From Prostheceraeus crozeri (lineage: Eukaryota; Platyhelminthes; Polycladida; Euryleptidae), in NCBI GenBank assembly GCA_907163375.1, contig CAJQUW010012715.1:57831-121830 (forward strand): DNA of 64,000 nucleotides. The letters are read 5' to 3'. This document shows positions 42,383-55,125 of this stretch, piece by piece (position 1 is the first letter of the stretch; every line of letters begins with the position of its first letter). Below the pieces are notes generated by a model, which saw nothing but the letters and a program-made list of their open reading frames with translations, had not been told where the DNA came from and did no database searches. The translations under genes and the position numbers were made by a program.

Positions 42383-44400
42383 ACCGGCATAGAATTTATT
42401 CACGAGAGAATAATCATAATCTGAGCGTACTAAATAGCAATCTATTTCATCTCATAACTAGTACTTCAAGCTATGAAGAGCTAAAAATTACTATTGAATT
42501 TTAGAAGGTGCAGCTTCCTTTCAAATATTAATCTCCTTTTCAAGGCTATCAGTTGTCCGACAGCAGAATAACCTTTTGCTCCACTTCAGTTCAGTAATCC
42601 TAAAAGCATGTGGCGGCTTCAAAAATGTATGTTTTCCATACTTTCTCCTCAATAAAAGCGATCATCAGAGGTAGCTGTTAAAGGTGGTCCACGCAAATGC
42701 GCATCAAATTGTCGCATGCTCTTTTTTTGCGACCATACATCTTAAAAATCGTCATCTCAGCAATGTGGCAGCCATCTGCAGGCCTGTAACTTGTCATCTA
42801 CTGATCTGTCTGAAGATAACACAACATATAGAGAGAGAAATGTTATATTTGCAAAGTTAATGTAAATCATATAAATCATAGGCACATTCAAGGACAAATA
42901 AGGAAAACACTATGCAACAAAGACATTTCAAAATTGGCGCAATTAGCATTGGTACACGAAGACAGTCTGACAAAAAATATATACGATCAAAAAATGTTGA
43001 AACATGAATGTTAACTCAATCAGTCCAAGAATTATTGACAACTATAGCTGCAGCCGGGAAGATCGAATTCCTTCTCCTGTACAAGGTGGCACGACCAGTT
43101 CTTGATGACCTTTCAGGACAAAAAACAAGGGATGTTCACAATTCGCAGAAATGTTTTGGAGAGATGCTACCAAATGAAGCTGACCGAGTTGATCAACTCG
43201 AAAAAAGAAGCCTTTTCTATGGAAGAAGCCATAGAAAGGCATTCAATCGTGGTACAGGAAGCGTGTTGCTCAACTTCACATTTTGTGGAATACCTTGTTC
43301 ATCTTGACCTGTTTCCAGAATTCATCCTAGATCACAAATCTTTCGCTAGTCATGAACTATGCAGATATAACTAGCTTGAACAACCACAAACTTGACAATG
43401 GAAATATAATGTCCGTTATACATCAGATACTCACATGTACAGTAAATTTTCGAAATCATCGGTTTTCATTCAATTTTCAGTGACAGTTATTCGGTTCGGT
43501 AATTCAGTCTGGTTCATCAATGACTTAGAAAGAAGCGAATAGAATTCACAAATATCCAAGACGGCGCTGTAAAAATTTTGTAACTCTGCAAATTACAATT
43601 CCGCTAACTTCTGTGAGCGCTCGGCCGTCGGCTGTCACTAATCCGAAAATACTTTTGATAGTCTTTATCTGGCAGCACTGAAATTGCGCTAATGTTTGAA
43701 TTAGCACTACATTGCATTCTCAGCAACTTAGGTGAGTCACATTATGTAGGGATTAGAGAGGCGAGCATATCTCAAGCATGATTAAAACAATGTGTGCATA
43801 AAAGTTATTGATATTCAAAACATTAAACAACGTTTGCCTCGAATGATGTCTCTTGATCTAAAGGAAGTTCAACATGTTCCATTTCTCCGCCTTTCAAAAT
43901 AGCAGGAAGTTACTCTTTGTGTATAAATATGTCATTGCTGTGTGCTGTGGTTGTTATAGCACACGAATATTTAGATGCGCTTCATTAGCTCAATACGAAG
44001 CGGCTGCCCACAAATCAATTATGCCCAGATTCTATTGTTCTTTAATTCCTTTGCATACATTTGCTGCACTTCGAAACACTTCAAGTTTGTGTTTATGACT
44101 TACATTGATTATTCTTCGTATTTTCGTCTGTTATTTCTATGTCCGTGATACACAGAACATTGTACGGCTACATTAGATGGCTTCCACAAGGTGAGATTAA
44201 TTGCAAAGGATAATAGAAACAACTGCATTGAAATAATAAATGCAGGCGGTTTTCCAAATCCTAAATGACGGGATCGCGGAATATATTCAGAAGCAATTTT
44301 TGTGAGTTCCTTTTGTGAGGATGAATTTTTGATACTTCTGATTGAAGCTTTGAATGCTCTCTTCAATATTTTGAAGACCAGCAAATCTATACTGTGCTAC
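42383..44400. other. unassigned, one unknown frame
   Basis: No known gene recognised. Two overlapping + frames at 43008-43374 (products of 99 and 90 residues) could be a decayed exon or a fragment of an unknown element, but show no domain. Confidence 0.4.
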
Positions 44401-46032
44401 TACAGATTGTTTCATAAAAAATGGATCACCCTTAAACATCGCCTTAACTTCAACTTTGTCTAACTCCGCCAAACTTGAACGAATTTCTCTGAAATCTGGA
44501 AGATATGTCAGTTGTGCTTACTAATATCATTGTTGGAAATTTCAAGCATGAATATTGAGTTGTTTTCCTGTTATAGATAAAAAAGTAGTAGATAATTTGA
44601 TCTTCATTTAGCAATGTTACACAAAATCATACCTCACTCTTATAAAATTACATTTGTTTCCTTTGTTATGTAATATGTTGTTCTACAAGCCAAAAGCTAT
44701 CAAGCAAAACAAAAATAAAGAAAATCGGTCAATCAGAGCCATTATTCATCAACAATAATGTAACTGCTACATGTGATTAACTGGACTTCATGTTCCATAG
44801 CTTCCTGACTTCGTTGCGGTGGTGTTGGCAGCACTCCTGATTGCTTTCAGTTAGAAATCTATCTCTTACCGGTTGAAAACAATACAAAGCACAAATGAAC
44901 AATAGCGAGATCGCATTCACAAAAGGCAAAGTGTCAGCTTTGCTAGAACAAGGGTTTTCTTTGCGAGCTACAAGCAAGCGACTAAATGTCCCTTACACAA
45001 ATGTGCATCGATGGCATAATAATGATTTTCGACTCTGTCGTAAAGAGGGCTCTGGCCGTCCACGCAAAACATCCAAACGTAGAGACCGCCTAATTTTGAG
45101 ATTTGTTAAAGTTGATCCAAGTCTCTCGTTAGCTGAGATGGCTGCACTAGACTCGTCTATTTCTAAGTCCACTATTCGTAGAAGACTTATTGAGTCGAAT
45201 TTCAAGAGCTGTAAGAGGCCCTCTCAGATCGAATTATCAGATCAGCATACAAAAAGACGTCTCAGATGGGCAATGAGTCATTGTCACTGGCGAAATCAAT
45301 GGGATGGGGTTGTCTGGTCTGATGAGGCATCAGTCCGTCTGAAGGATAGTGATGGTCGATTGAGATTATGGATAAAATCTGATCAGGAAATTCCAAGACA
45401 TTTACATCGTCCGCGGGTACAAGGTGGTGCGACTCTACTGATTTGGGCTGGCATTTGGACCAATGGCCGCTCTGAACTTCACATACAGCAAGGAACCATG
45501 AATTCTGAACGTTATGTGAATGTTTTACGAATGAACATTGGCCAAATGACAGATCAACTTGGTGATCCATCGACTTGGTTATTTATGGATGATAATGCTA
45601 CGTGTCACAGGAGTAGTAGAGTCAACTTATGCAAGTCTCAATTAGGGCTTAGGTCGTTCTCCTGATCTGAATCCCATAGAAAATGTATGAAGTATTCTAA
45701 AACGCAACGTTCGTCGTTCACTGCTACCTACAGATGGCGTATCACAACTTACATCACTGTTAAAAAGAGAGTGGAGAAAGTTAGATCAGTCAAAAATCAA
45801 CGATATCACCGAATCAATGCCTAGACGAATTGGTAGTGTCATTGACAATAAGGGTAGGGCCACAAAATATTAGCTTCTTAAGAACCGTTGCTGTATCATA
45901 GCTTATCAGATTATATAAAGACATTTAAATATATTAGGGACATGAAATAACATGAAAAATGCTTTCTGTGTCATACTTATGCTTTATTTAGTCAAATTTT
46001 GGGATGATCCACTTTTTATGAAACGGACTGTA
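44401..46032 (+). mobile_element. Tc1-like DNA transposon, inactivated
   Basis: Flanked by TA dinucleotides (44401-44402 and 46031-46032). Left inverted end CAGATTGTTTCATAAAAAA.GGATCA and right end (reverse complement) CAGTCCGTTTCATAAAAAG.GGATCA match. Length ~1.63 kb, usual for Tc1. Encloses the transposase remnant at 44895-45873. Confidence 0.9.
44895..45873 (+). pseudogene. Tc1-like transposase, frame-shifted
   Basis: The 256-codon frame 44895-45665 has an N-terminal paired-type helix-turn-helix (SLRATSKRLNVPYTNVHRW), a GRPRK-type hook, a second helix-turn-helix (SKSTIRRRL), and catalytic aspartates in WSDEASVRL and FMDDNATCH. The third acidic motif SPDLNPIENV lies in the +1 frame after ~45650, with a TGA where Trp is expected, and the interval to it is shorter than in active copies. 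The C-terminus ends near 45873. Inactive. Confidence 0.9.
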
Positions 46033-47506
46033 CATTATGAATAAGCTTCTATTACCAGCAAGCAAACATTGCAAGCCTAAACATTTCCATATGTGTGTCA
46101 GATTACAATATTCAAGAGTTCTTACATCCGCAGACATTGTACAGAAATTAAATGTTTTCTCATAATCTTTCCAAATAAGAATGCTACATTTCTTAGTATG
46201 GCATTTATAATTCGGCTTGTATAAATTTTTGGGTTCAACAGCAATTCACATGCAGCTGTCAATAGGATGAGTAATATAATGTTGCTCAGAGACCACAACA
46301 TATCAACGACTGGGTTTATCCGGGTCATGCTTTTTGAACGAATGTCACTTTGAATAGACTGTATTGAATATTCCATCTCACCAACGAATACATGCACTCC
46401 ATGTTTCCTCAATTAAGAAAGAAACAGGTGAACAGTGTCTGAAAATAGTCGGATATGTTTTTCCAAGCTGAAGGCTATAACTTCACACCGTTGTGTACAC
46501 AGAATTAGACATGTCGTCTCTTCTTCTGTTTGACTAGAAAGGAAACATTGGAACATATAACGTTAATGAAATGGCACAATCTGCTGACATAATACCATAG
46601 CAATCGAACAATGAGCAGCCAGTTCAACATTAAACACACCAAATTGTATAAAGTTTCAGTGACTGTTCTCAACCGGATCATACAGCAACGAGACACAGAC
46701 GATGTAAGGTTCTACAGAGAAGTTTGTGAACGTTTTTTCGTGCACCTGCTAACTTTTTTAACAATGATCGGAGGGCTCAACATTATCGAGAAAACTTTTC
46801 CGCAATGATCTGAATTCTTGGAATCTGAAGGAATTGTAGCGATCGGAGCATTTTGAAGGAATTCACATCAATCCACAAGCGGCGCACGACCATTTTTCCT
46901 ATGTCTGCAAGGCATTGAAAATTTCCTTTTGCCCACTTAATAAGTTCCTGCATGTGCCATTGTTTTGAATCAGTCTGCACTTCTAGCAAAGTAATGCGGT
47001 AAAAAATCTAATTCTGTGGTTGTGCATGATTAAAGCGAACTAGTTCTTTCAGGAACAGTTTGAGAAAATGAGGAAGCTAAGAGTATCTCCTGAGCGGACT
47101 GTTGCTATACAGTAGCTTTTACGGAATCAAACTCTCTAATTTCTTATATTTAAAATATGAAAAAACGTTTTCTTGGAGAAGAAGGACATCAGACGAGCAA
47201 CGTTCTGTCTTCCTCGTCATGTATTTCAAAGCAACACTTCAGCAAAGTGGATTCACAGATGTTGGAGAGAGATAGTGGCAGAGCCTCGGTGGAGGAGCCT
47301 CATTCTGAACACTAAAAGTTGTCTTTAAATGACGCTGACACAGTATTAGGGACGTCCATTTTTCTAGCGAACAAAAATGATGTTGAGATCAAATTCATTC
47401 AGTTCTTATTACCTGCCTTGTTATAGCAGTACGACCAGCCATGTTCCAACATCAGGGCGTTCGTCCAGCCCCGGAAGCGGGAAAAAGAGAAGTTAAGTGC
47501 AGGTGT
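46033..47506. other. unassigned, decayed minus-strand frames
   Basis: Three minus-strand frames (46783-46989, 46505-46696, 46122-46412) follow one another; the last has a hydrophobic helix (NIILLILLTAACELLLN). They may be remnants of a multi-exon membrane protein gene, but no family was recognised and splice sites are not convincing. Confidence 0.3.
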
Positions 47507-48191
47507 AATAGCAGCAGGGATGCGGAGTCGGAGTCCCGGATAATCCGTGACTAATAATCTAATAATAAAATAATAATCCCTACAGACTCCGGCCTATAAC
47601 TAGACCCGAAATGTAATACAAACAAATTATTTGTCCTCGTCCATAGTTGTTGCTGTCCATGATGTCAACTTTCTGCGTAAAACAAAAGTACAGAGACACT
47701 GCTGCATACAAAGCTTGTAATAGTTGAGGAAATGAACTGTGATAGTGAAAAAAGGATTGCCTTATCACTCGGTGATTTAGTAGAGAAGACAAGCCTACCA
47801 AAGGTCACATCAGAGACAAATCGTCAATCGTGTGATGGCTCCACCAAAGCGCACATTAAAATCGAAGGTGTACTCATGTTTTGTGAAGAAGGATGGGGGA
47901 TTTTCCTGCCTGGTAGAGACTGGAGAAACACCGTGTGAAGCACACATCAGCAAGATGGGAGGAGCCGAGTCGCATGCATCCAACTTAAAGCGACATTTGA
48001 TAAACTTTCATCGGAAATGATTGATAATTGATCATGCAGAAATGATCACTAAAAATAGGTTCAGGTCAGCCTATGATGATCCTTATGATTTAGGTTACCA
48101 GTTTTTTTTTTAAAAAAACTAGGCCATATATAATTGCCACTCGGAGTCGGAGTCCTATCAAAATGATGGACTTCGCATCCCTGAATAGCAG
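47507..48191 (+). mobile_element. hAT-derived non-autonomous element, copy 3
   Basis: Element 47515-48183, CAGGGATGCGGAGTC ... CTTCGCATCCCTG, with perfect 8-bp target duplications AATAGCAG on both sides. It contains the best-kept BED finger frame (47832-48020). Confidence 0.95.
47832..48020 (+). pseudogene. BED zinc finger remnant of a hAT transposase
   Basis: 62 codons. KSKVYSCFVKKDGGFSCLVE ... HASNLKRHLINFH has the BED finger layout (aromatic start, one clear Cys, NLxRHL...H). The expected CxxC spacing is damaged (CLVETGETPCEAHI), so zinc binding is doubtful. No catalytic domain follows. Confidence 0.7.
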
Positions 48192-49380
48192 TGCATATGT
48201 ATATCATTGTTGTACAAGAATAAACTAACTTTGAATGACTGAGAAATGAAATAAATAATTTTTAGTATTTTTTCGACAAAGAGACCTTTTTAAACATATT
48301 TATATTATGACAGGAATGTAAGTTTAGTGAAAAAGATGGGTCTCATTCCAGTTTCTGCCGAAAGTACAGAATGCATCAGCGCATGAAACTGTATGAAATG
48401 AAGCAATTAACTAACTAATTGTCTAACTGCCTTTTTCATAATTCCTGTCTTATTATTTGATTGTAATTATATTTAAGAGAACAACATCAACTAAAATTTG
48501 CTAGCCTTTTCACTAGATTGTTTGTTCAATAGCAGCAGCTGCCGTGGTCAGCTTCAATCCAGGTAATGAAGCTTTACTAATGATTTTACTACTCAGAAAA
48601 TGCACATCCTATTGCAAATATTACAATAAGTGCTATCTCCTTACATTTGTACAAAGTAGTAGTTTTGGCATGCTTTTTTTAGAAACAGGGCTAGCATCTC
48701 ACGAAGTCATCTGATTACAGGAGGTAAGCGAGGTCACCCTCATTTAGACGCTATGATGTGCATTAAAAGATAAATTAACTACAAATTCAACAATAAAGGA
48801 ATGGGTCCGTCTCTGTTATTCATTACATTCACTGATTCTTTAATTAAGATTGATTCGAGGAGTTTGTGATTGTTAGTACACGCTATTATTCTAAAACTGC
48901 TCTTGTCTAAGGGGTGTGGATGCGTTGAAATTTCCGTTGGAACAGGAATTATATATCTGCACTACGAGACATACTTCGTCCTGTTCACCCTCATCAGTCA
49001 TGGGAAGGTTCGAACCAGCTACGTTGGAGTTAGAGGACGTGCAAGTACACCTTGCAGTCACAAGGCCACCCGACCATCTGTTGAGAGCGTGAACCCACCC
49101 ACGACTCGACTGATAAGTCACAACAGGCTGGTACATGTCTCGTGGTGATTACATCTGTTGAAATTTGACAAATTCATCAATTGCCATGTTATTTATTGAA
49201 AACATGTAATGAGTCGCTTGCATGCGAAGCGCCTCAATCTCGGATACGGCATTAAGTGCTTGCAGAATGCAATTCGCCTTCCACGGCGAATGTAGCACAT
49301 CGGTCCGACTAAATCTACAACAAACTATACAAACTACAACAAGCTATTCCGCTTCATTGCAGGTGCTAATCATTGTAGCA
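48192..49380. other. unassigned stretch with SINE-like part
   Basis: No gene recognised. 48990-49140 looks like a tRNA-derived SINE on the minus strand; the rest is AT-rich. Confidence 0.4.
48990..49140 (-). repeat. tRNA-derived SINE-like sequence
   Basis: On the minus strand a perfect B box GGTTCGAACC (49007-49016) lies ~45 nt after an A-box-like TGGCCTTGTGACTGCAAGG. No matching second copy was seen in the window. Confidence 0.35.
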
Positions 49381-50470
49381 CTAAACAGTTATCAGTAAAA
49401 ATAAATAAAGGTTTGGCAGCAATCAGAGACCATTTCAAGAGATACTGTTTGGCAATTCAAAACAACTCGGGTATAAATTGTTTCTTGAGTATTCTCTCAA
49501 TTGAAGAATTCATATCCAGAACGCAATCTTTCACAGTTTATGACGTCCGGATTTTTGACTTCTCCACACTATATACCAATTTAGATCAAGCGGAAGTCAT
49601 TAAGGATATCCATGAGTTACTGGACATCATTTTCAACGACACAAATAGGAAATTTCTCTGCATCAAGTTTGATAAAGCCTTCCTGTCAAACAAGCAATAC
49701 AGAGGTTTCACAAATTTTACCAAAGAAAATTTCAAAGCTGCAATCTATTTCATCATCAACGGAGTATGCATTGCATTCAGTAACTTTGTATTCAAACAAA
49801 AATGTGGGATTCCTATGGGAGGTAACTGCAGTCCATTACTCGCAGATCTCTTCTTTCTTCATTGCGAATTTAGATACATGCAAAATCTGATGAAAGAGAA
49901 AAAGATTGGATTATCACGATTACTGTCCAAGACCACCAGATATATCGATGACTTATGCATCTTCAATTACAAGCATTTTGACAAAATTATACCAAGCATC
50001 TATACAGATGGCTTAGAAGCTAACAGAAACGGACTTGATAATAAAGAAGGAGATTATCTTGACGTTAAATTGAAAGTTACCAGCACTGGCCTTAAGACTT
50101 CTGTATATCACAAAGTGGACGACTTCAACTTTCCAGTAACACTATTGACATTTCCTGAGAATAATATGCCCCACAAAATTGGAGTCAACGTTTTCAGCAG
50201 TCAGCTCATTAGATATGGTCGCATCTGCTCCTCATTAGAAGATTTCGTCATGAAATCGAAGAAAAGTTTCAGATTGCTATAATCAAGGGGATACAGCAGC
50301 AAGGAATTAATAATATCTGCAGAAAGAGCACTGCATAGACATGGCAAGATTTTGAGAAAATTCGGACTCAATGCTGCCAGACAAATTACAGCACGCTTTG
50401 ATAATGATGCAACGTACATATGGCAAGATGCATAATTACAAATCCTTCTACACAACGAATTTATCGACTT
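49381..50470 (+). mobile_element. Penelope-like retroelement fragment
   Basis: 289-codon frame 49413-50282 with a reverse transcriptase of the type DFSTLYTNL, KCGIPMGGNCSPLLADLFF, TRYIDDLCIFN, YLDVKLKV, and a C-terminal SQLIRYGRICS block. The pattern fits Penelope-like elements better than LINE or LTR families. The frame breaks near 50282, but similar sequence (KILRKFGLN-like) continues to ~50430. 5' part missing; no GIY-YIG nuclease seen. Confidence 0.6.
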
Positions 50471-51645
50471 TGACATGAACTACCGATTATGACTACAGGT
50501 ATGAAAGATTCCGGATTCCTTGGCTCCAGACTTTCGTACACTGTCCTTTTGCCGATTGTGACAAACCTTTCTTACTTGTAATGCTATAACAGTTTCGATT
50601 ATAATATTGCAAACATTTTTATGTATTTTCTATTTAATTATCTTGTATTATGTCATTTTCCTTTATTCTGAATAGTTTCCGCTATTTATATTTAATTTTT
50701 ATCATATATATATATCATTTTCTGTTTCATTTGTATTAACATTTAAAGTTGGTGTCATTGAGTCTGTACATAATAGATGTGCAGGGCCCCATTCGAACAG
50801 GTCTGAGCGTTCAGGAATTAGGGGCCGAAACGCGAATCCTGGTCGAGTTCCTGCTGATGAACTCATTACTAACAAGTTTAATCATTTTAGGTATCACATT
50901 TTTATTCATCCTAAGACACGTCTTGCTGAACTTTTGAATGATTCTTAACACCTGTAGAGAACGAACCATTCGTCCTTGTCAGGATCTCATAACTTTATCT
51001 TTATCTGAATTTCAAACACTTCTATCTTCTTACTCAATTACAGCAGGAGACTTAGTCGGCAGATGACAGGTCTGTGCGGTGTCAATTTTCAAATGACCAA
51101 TCAACCGTCATCGTTAGAACAAAGTTGACCAAATTGGTTAAGTATTACCCACACGTTGTAGTAAGTATAGCAGTAGAATTCGTAGTCGAGGAATGTTCAA
51201 GTGAGCAATTCTTCAGAATTCGTGTACGTGATTCCAATTAAGTTAAGTCCTTACTATATCGCATGTACTTGCATTAGTCGCTTACCTATTGAAGCCTTAT
51301 AAGAATACGGATAGGATTTTACATTAATAGAGTTACATGTAGATTACTTTGTGCCTAATTAATTGACATAATAGAATTCACGGAGGATGAATTTTGATTT
51401 AATTACCGGCACTTATCATTTTCAGTTTAGTATATTGCTATTAACTTATAGATTGACTGTACTAAAATAGTCAGATATTAATTGAAATGTTGCTTGGGCA
51501 TTTGAAATATCGACAGAACCATCTTGCCAGTGAAGCTCAAGAGATGGAGCCATGATCCATCTCATCAGCTCTAGACTACTCTGCGTAATCAATTCAACGT
51601 AACAAAGAGCTTCTTCCTTTTCTTCTCAACCTTGACTTAAATGTA
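50471..51645. other. AT-rich, no gene seen
   Basis: Nothing recognisable beyond short AT microsatellites. Confidence 0.5.
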
Positions 51646-53379
51646 CAGGGTGGCGCACGTAAACCGCAAGATTTTAAACTTTTATTACTCCTCAAATATT
51701 CATCCGATCGTCATGAAATTTCGACACACACTAGTTTGGAGTATAGGATTTATGATGATTATACCTGTTGTACTGAGAATTGTCAGAAAATTCTGATTCT
51801 ATTGACCGAATGACATGTACTCATTTTGTTGACATCGAAAATCTAGATCAAGTTAATTAACTTAACATTAATCGTATTCTGCACAACGAATTGTGCGCAG
51901 TCTTGAAGTGAATATTGTTCAGTTACTTCCATGTCATATAAAATACCATTCGACGATTACATCACTATCTGAAAAGAATCGAATATAGAAGAATGGATGA
52001 TTATTCGGTTGCAGAACTAGCAAAATGCGCGGCTTGGTACGAATGGCTCAAGAGTCCAGTGGAGGTTCAAAGCTTTATCATTCAGAGTATGGCAAGAACG
52101 CGAGAGCACCGGATGCCCGTACCATAAAGCGGTGGCACACAAACCTGTTGACCAGTGGTAGTGTGGTGACTGTCAAGCGGGACCGGTCATCTTCTGAACG
52201 AACGGAGCAGAATGTGGAACGAGTTGTGCAGCACTTCGAGGAGGACCCAAACACATCTACCCGGCGTGCATCTAATGCCCTTCAAGTGAGTCGCCGCACT
52301 ATCCAGCGCATCCTCCATGACTATGGATGGCATCCGTACAAGGTCCAAGTGGTGCAGCGATTACACGCAGAAGATCTGGAAAACCGAATGGAGTTCGCAG
52401 AACAGGAGCTACAGCGCATCCAAGCCAACCCGAGCCATTTAATGGAACTAACCTGGTCCGATGAAGCTCACTTCCATCTGGATGGTGGTGTGAATCGCCA
52501 CAATTGTCGTTATTGGGCCACCCAGAACCCTCACTGGATCAAGCAAGAGTCTATGCACTCGCCACGCACCACCGTCTGGGCGGTAATCAGCCAATCAGGT
52601 ATCTACGGTTCTTCTTCGACACCTCCGTCAACAAGGATCGGTATCTCAAGATGCTACAGGAAGAATTTTGACCAGCGGTGCAGTCGGACAGAAGAGGCAG
52701 GAGCATCATATTCATGCAGGATGGTGCACCTCCACACTGGTGACTTCCTGTGCGTGAGTGGTTGAACAAGAAGATGCCTAACAGATGGATGGGACGTGGA
52801 TCTCCTAACATGCCCTGGCCACCGCGTTCACCTGACCTGACGCCTTGCGATTTCTTCTTGTGGGGTTTTGTCAAGTCCAAGGTTTACCATACACGGCCAA
52901 CATTCATGCAAGACCTGAAGGACGGCATCATGCAAGCATTTCAAGAAGTGACAACTGAGATGTGTCGAGAAACTGCTCTGGCCTACCAAAAGCGACTCAA
53001 ATCCGTCCTCGAGAATGGAGGAGGACACGTTGAAGTTCGATGACTACTAACACTTTTTCTTATGTTTTTCATTTAATAAATGTTTTCTATGACATTTACC
53101 TTAATTCGTTTTGGTCATTATTGATAAAGACGTGGGGAAAATAAAGGGAAAAGTTTATCATTAAATTTTACATGTTAAGATACATTGTTGGCATGTCAAT
53201 TTTATTACATGTCATTCGGTCAATAGAATCAGAATTTTCTGACAATTTTCAGTACAACAGGTATAATCATCATAAATCCTATACTCCAAACTAGTATGTG
53301 TCGAAATTTCATGACGATCGGATGAATATTTGAGGAGTAATAAAAGTTTAAAATCTTGCGGTTTATGTGCGCCACCCTG
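51646..53379 (+). mobile_element. mariner-type transposon with 174-bp inverted repeats
   Basis: Element 51646-53379, flanked by TA (51644-51645, 53380-53381), with inverted repeats 51646-51819 and 53206-53379 that are nearly identical. Ends CAGGGTGGCGCAC and GTGCGCCACCCTG. The long, well-kept repeats suggest modest age. Encloses a broken transposase. Confidence 0.95.
51994..53043 (+). pseudogene. mariner-type transposase, broken
   Basis: Reading spans at least three frames: an N-terminal MDDYSVAELAKC piece from 51994, the main frame from 52025 (APDARTIKRWH, VSRRTIQRILHDYGW, LTWSDEAHFHLDG), then after frame changes near 52600 and a stop, FMQDGAPPHW, and a last frame to 53043 with WPPRSPDLTPCDFFLWG. 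The final catalytic residue is Asp, and the interval to it is about 41 residues, consistent with the DD41D group. At least two frameshifts and one stop; inactive. Confidence 0.85.
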
Positions 53380-53451
53380 TATATTGATCGCTGGTTCAGT
53401 GCATATCATATAAAGGTAGTCAATGAGTCTATTCCACCATGCACCATTTTG

Positions 53452-53905
53452 GTGACGAGATGATAAGATGTTGGTGGCGAGATGATGACGAGTTGGTGAC
53501 GAGATGGTGACGAGATGATGACGAGATGATGACGAGATGATGACGAGTTGGTGACGAGTTGGTGACGAGATGATGACGAGATGGTGACGAGATGATGACG
53601 AGATGATGACGAGATGATGACGAGATGATGACGAGTTGGTGACGAGATGATGACGAGATGATGACGAGTTGGTGACGAGATGATGACGAGATGATGACGA
53701 GATGATGACGAGATGATGACGAGATGATGACGAGATGATGCCGAGATGATGACGAGATGATGACGAGTTGGTGACGAGATGATGACGAGATGATGACGAG
53801 ATGATGACGAGATGATGACGAGATGATGACGAGATGATGACGAGTTGGTGACGAGTTGGTGACGAGATGATGACGAGATGATGACGAGATGATGACAAGA
53901 TCAGA
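53452..53905. repeat. 11-bp minisatellite, about 40 copies
   Basis: Units ATGATGACGAG and TTGGTGACGAG alternate irregularly. Because 11 is not a multiple of three and no unit holds a minus-strand stop, long repeat frames (SSSRHHLVII) stay open on that strand; they are not genes. Starts ~70 bp after the mariner-type element. Confidence 0.95.
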
Positions 53906-55125
53906 CGAAGTTGCCACCAAGCATTTCGTCGTTGCAGGATTTATTTCTACTGACCACTCCTCACCAGCAGTCGCAACACCGGTTTTGTAAAAATGGTCCG
54001 GCATTGCGACCCCTATTCCTCACCCACTTCACTCATTTCATTGACCAATGTATCAAAATCTTCTTCACTCTCTGCCAACTGCCAATGTCTGCGAAGGTCT
54101 CGTCTGCGTGTGTGTTGAACAACAGAGGGATCAAAATATATCGTGCTTCTTTCTCTTCCTATTTTATCACATCTGGATGAAGCCAACTAGCTCATTGCAA
54201 GCTCGCTGTAACTTCCACGATCAGGTTTTCAGAAACCTGTATTAGGGAGTTGCAAATCAGGAGCACGAAGCACGACCAGTCATTCATTTAGTATCCTCTC
54301 CTCACTGCAGATAGAAATACAAGACTAAGAAAGGCACAACAGCTTCAGATTACGTCAGTGGGACATCTTGTAAATTTGAGCATCTAACTTTCACGATATC
54401 GCAGTTAAATTGACATTGCTGACATTTTCTTGTGTAAGGCCAATGAACTGAGTAATGATTGAAACATGTGATATAATTCAAGTGTGCAAATTTATGTGTA
54501 AGACAATGTCATTAGCAGTAAGCAGATTATGCATTTAAGTAAAAGCGATGATTTCAGCATTTTTTATCAATTTTTTTCCTTTTGACTTCTTTAAAGCGCA
54601 TTGAGAGCTCTGCTGTCTGCATCAGCGGTCGCCTAATACTGCTAAAAGTCATGTTATTAGTGCTTGTAACAGCTGGATGCTGAATATCTCTGAGCATAAC
54701 TCTAGGTTGCATTGAAGATTTTGTTTACGATGAAAACGAGTTCGTATCGGCTGCATTTGAACTTCAATATGATTTTCAAGTCCATTTTTCTGCTGGTCCA
54801 TTTATATCCTTCAAAGCTATAAGCAAATCGACCTTTCAAAAATCGATGTAGATGAATAAGTTAATGAAACTCGTAAACGACTGACAAACCATGAGTTCAA
54901 ATGAGAATCAAGCATCGTCTACATAAATCCTTTGAAGTAGGACATTCCATGTTAATCGCCTTCAATCGTGGCAGCGAAAGTCTTTAATCTGGTACGGTCA
55001 AGTTCTTGTTTATTCAAAGTCGGTTATGGATTCCAGTAAGATACTTAACACGATTGACGCGATATTCGATGCAGCTGCATGTTGGAAATGAATACAATGT
55101 ACTGTGGATCCAGCAACTTCCGATT
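53906..55125. other. no gene seen
   Basis: AT-rich DNA with no recognised gene or element. Confidence 0.5.

Noticed and set aside
46122-46989. Series of minus-strand frames as a receptor gene
   Set aside because: One hydrophobic helix only, frames do not join through good splice sites, and no family motif was recognised.
53212-54004. Minus-strand frames of 228 and 191 codons rich in SSSRHHLVII
   Set aside because: Produced by the 11-bp minisatellite; one also runs into the mariner inverted repeat.
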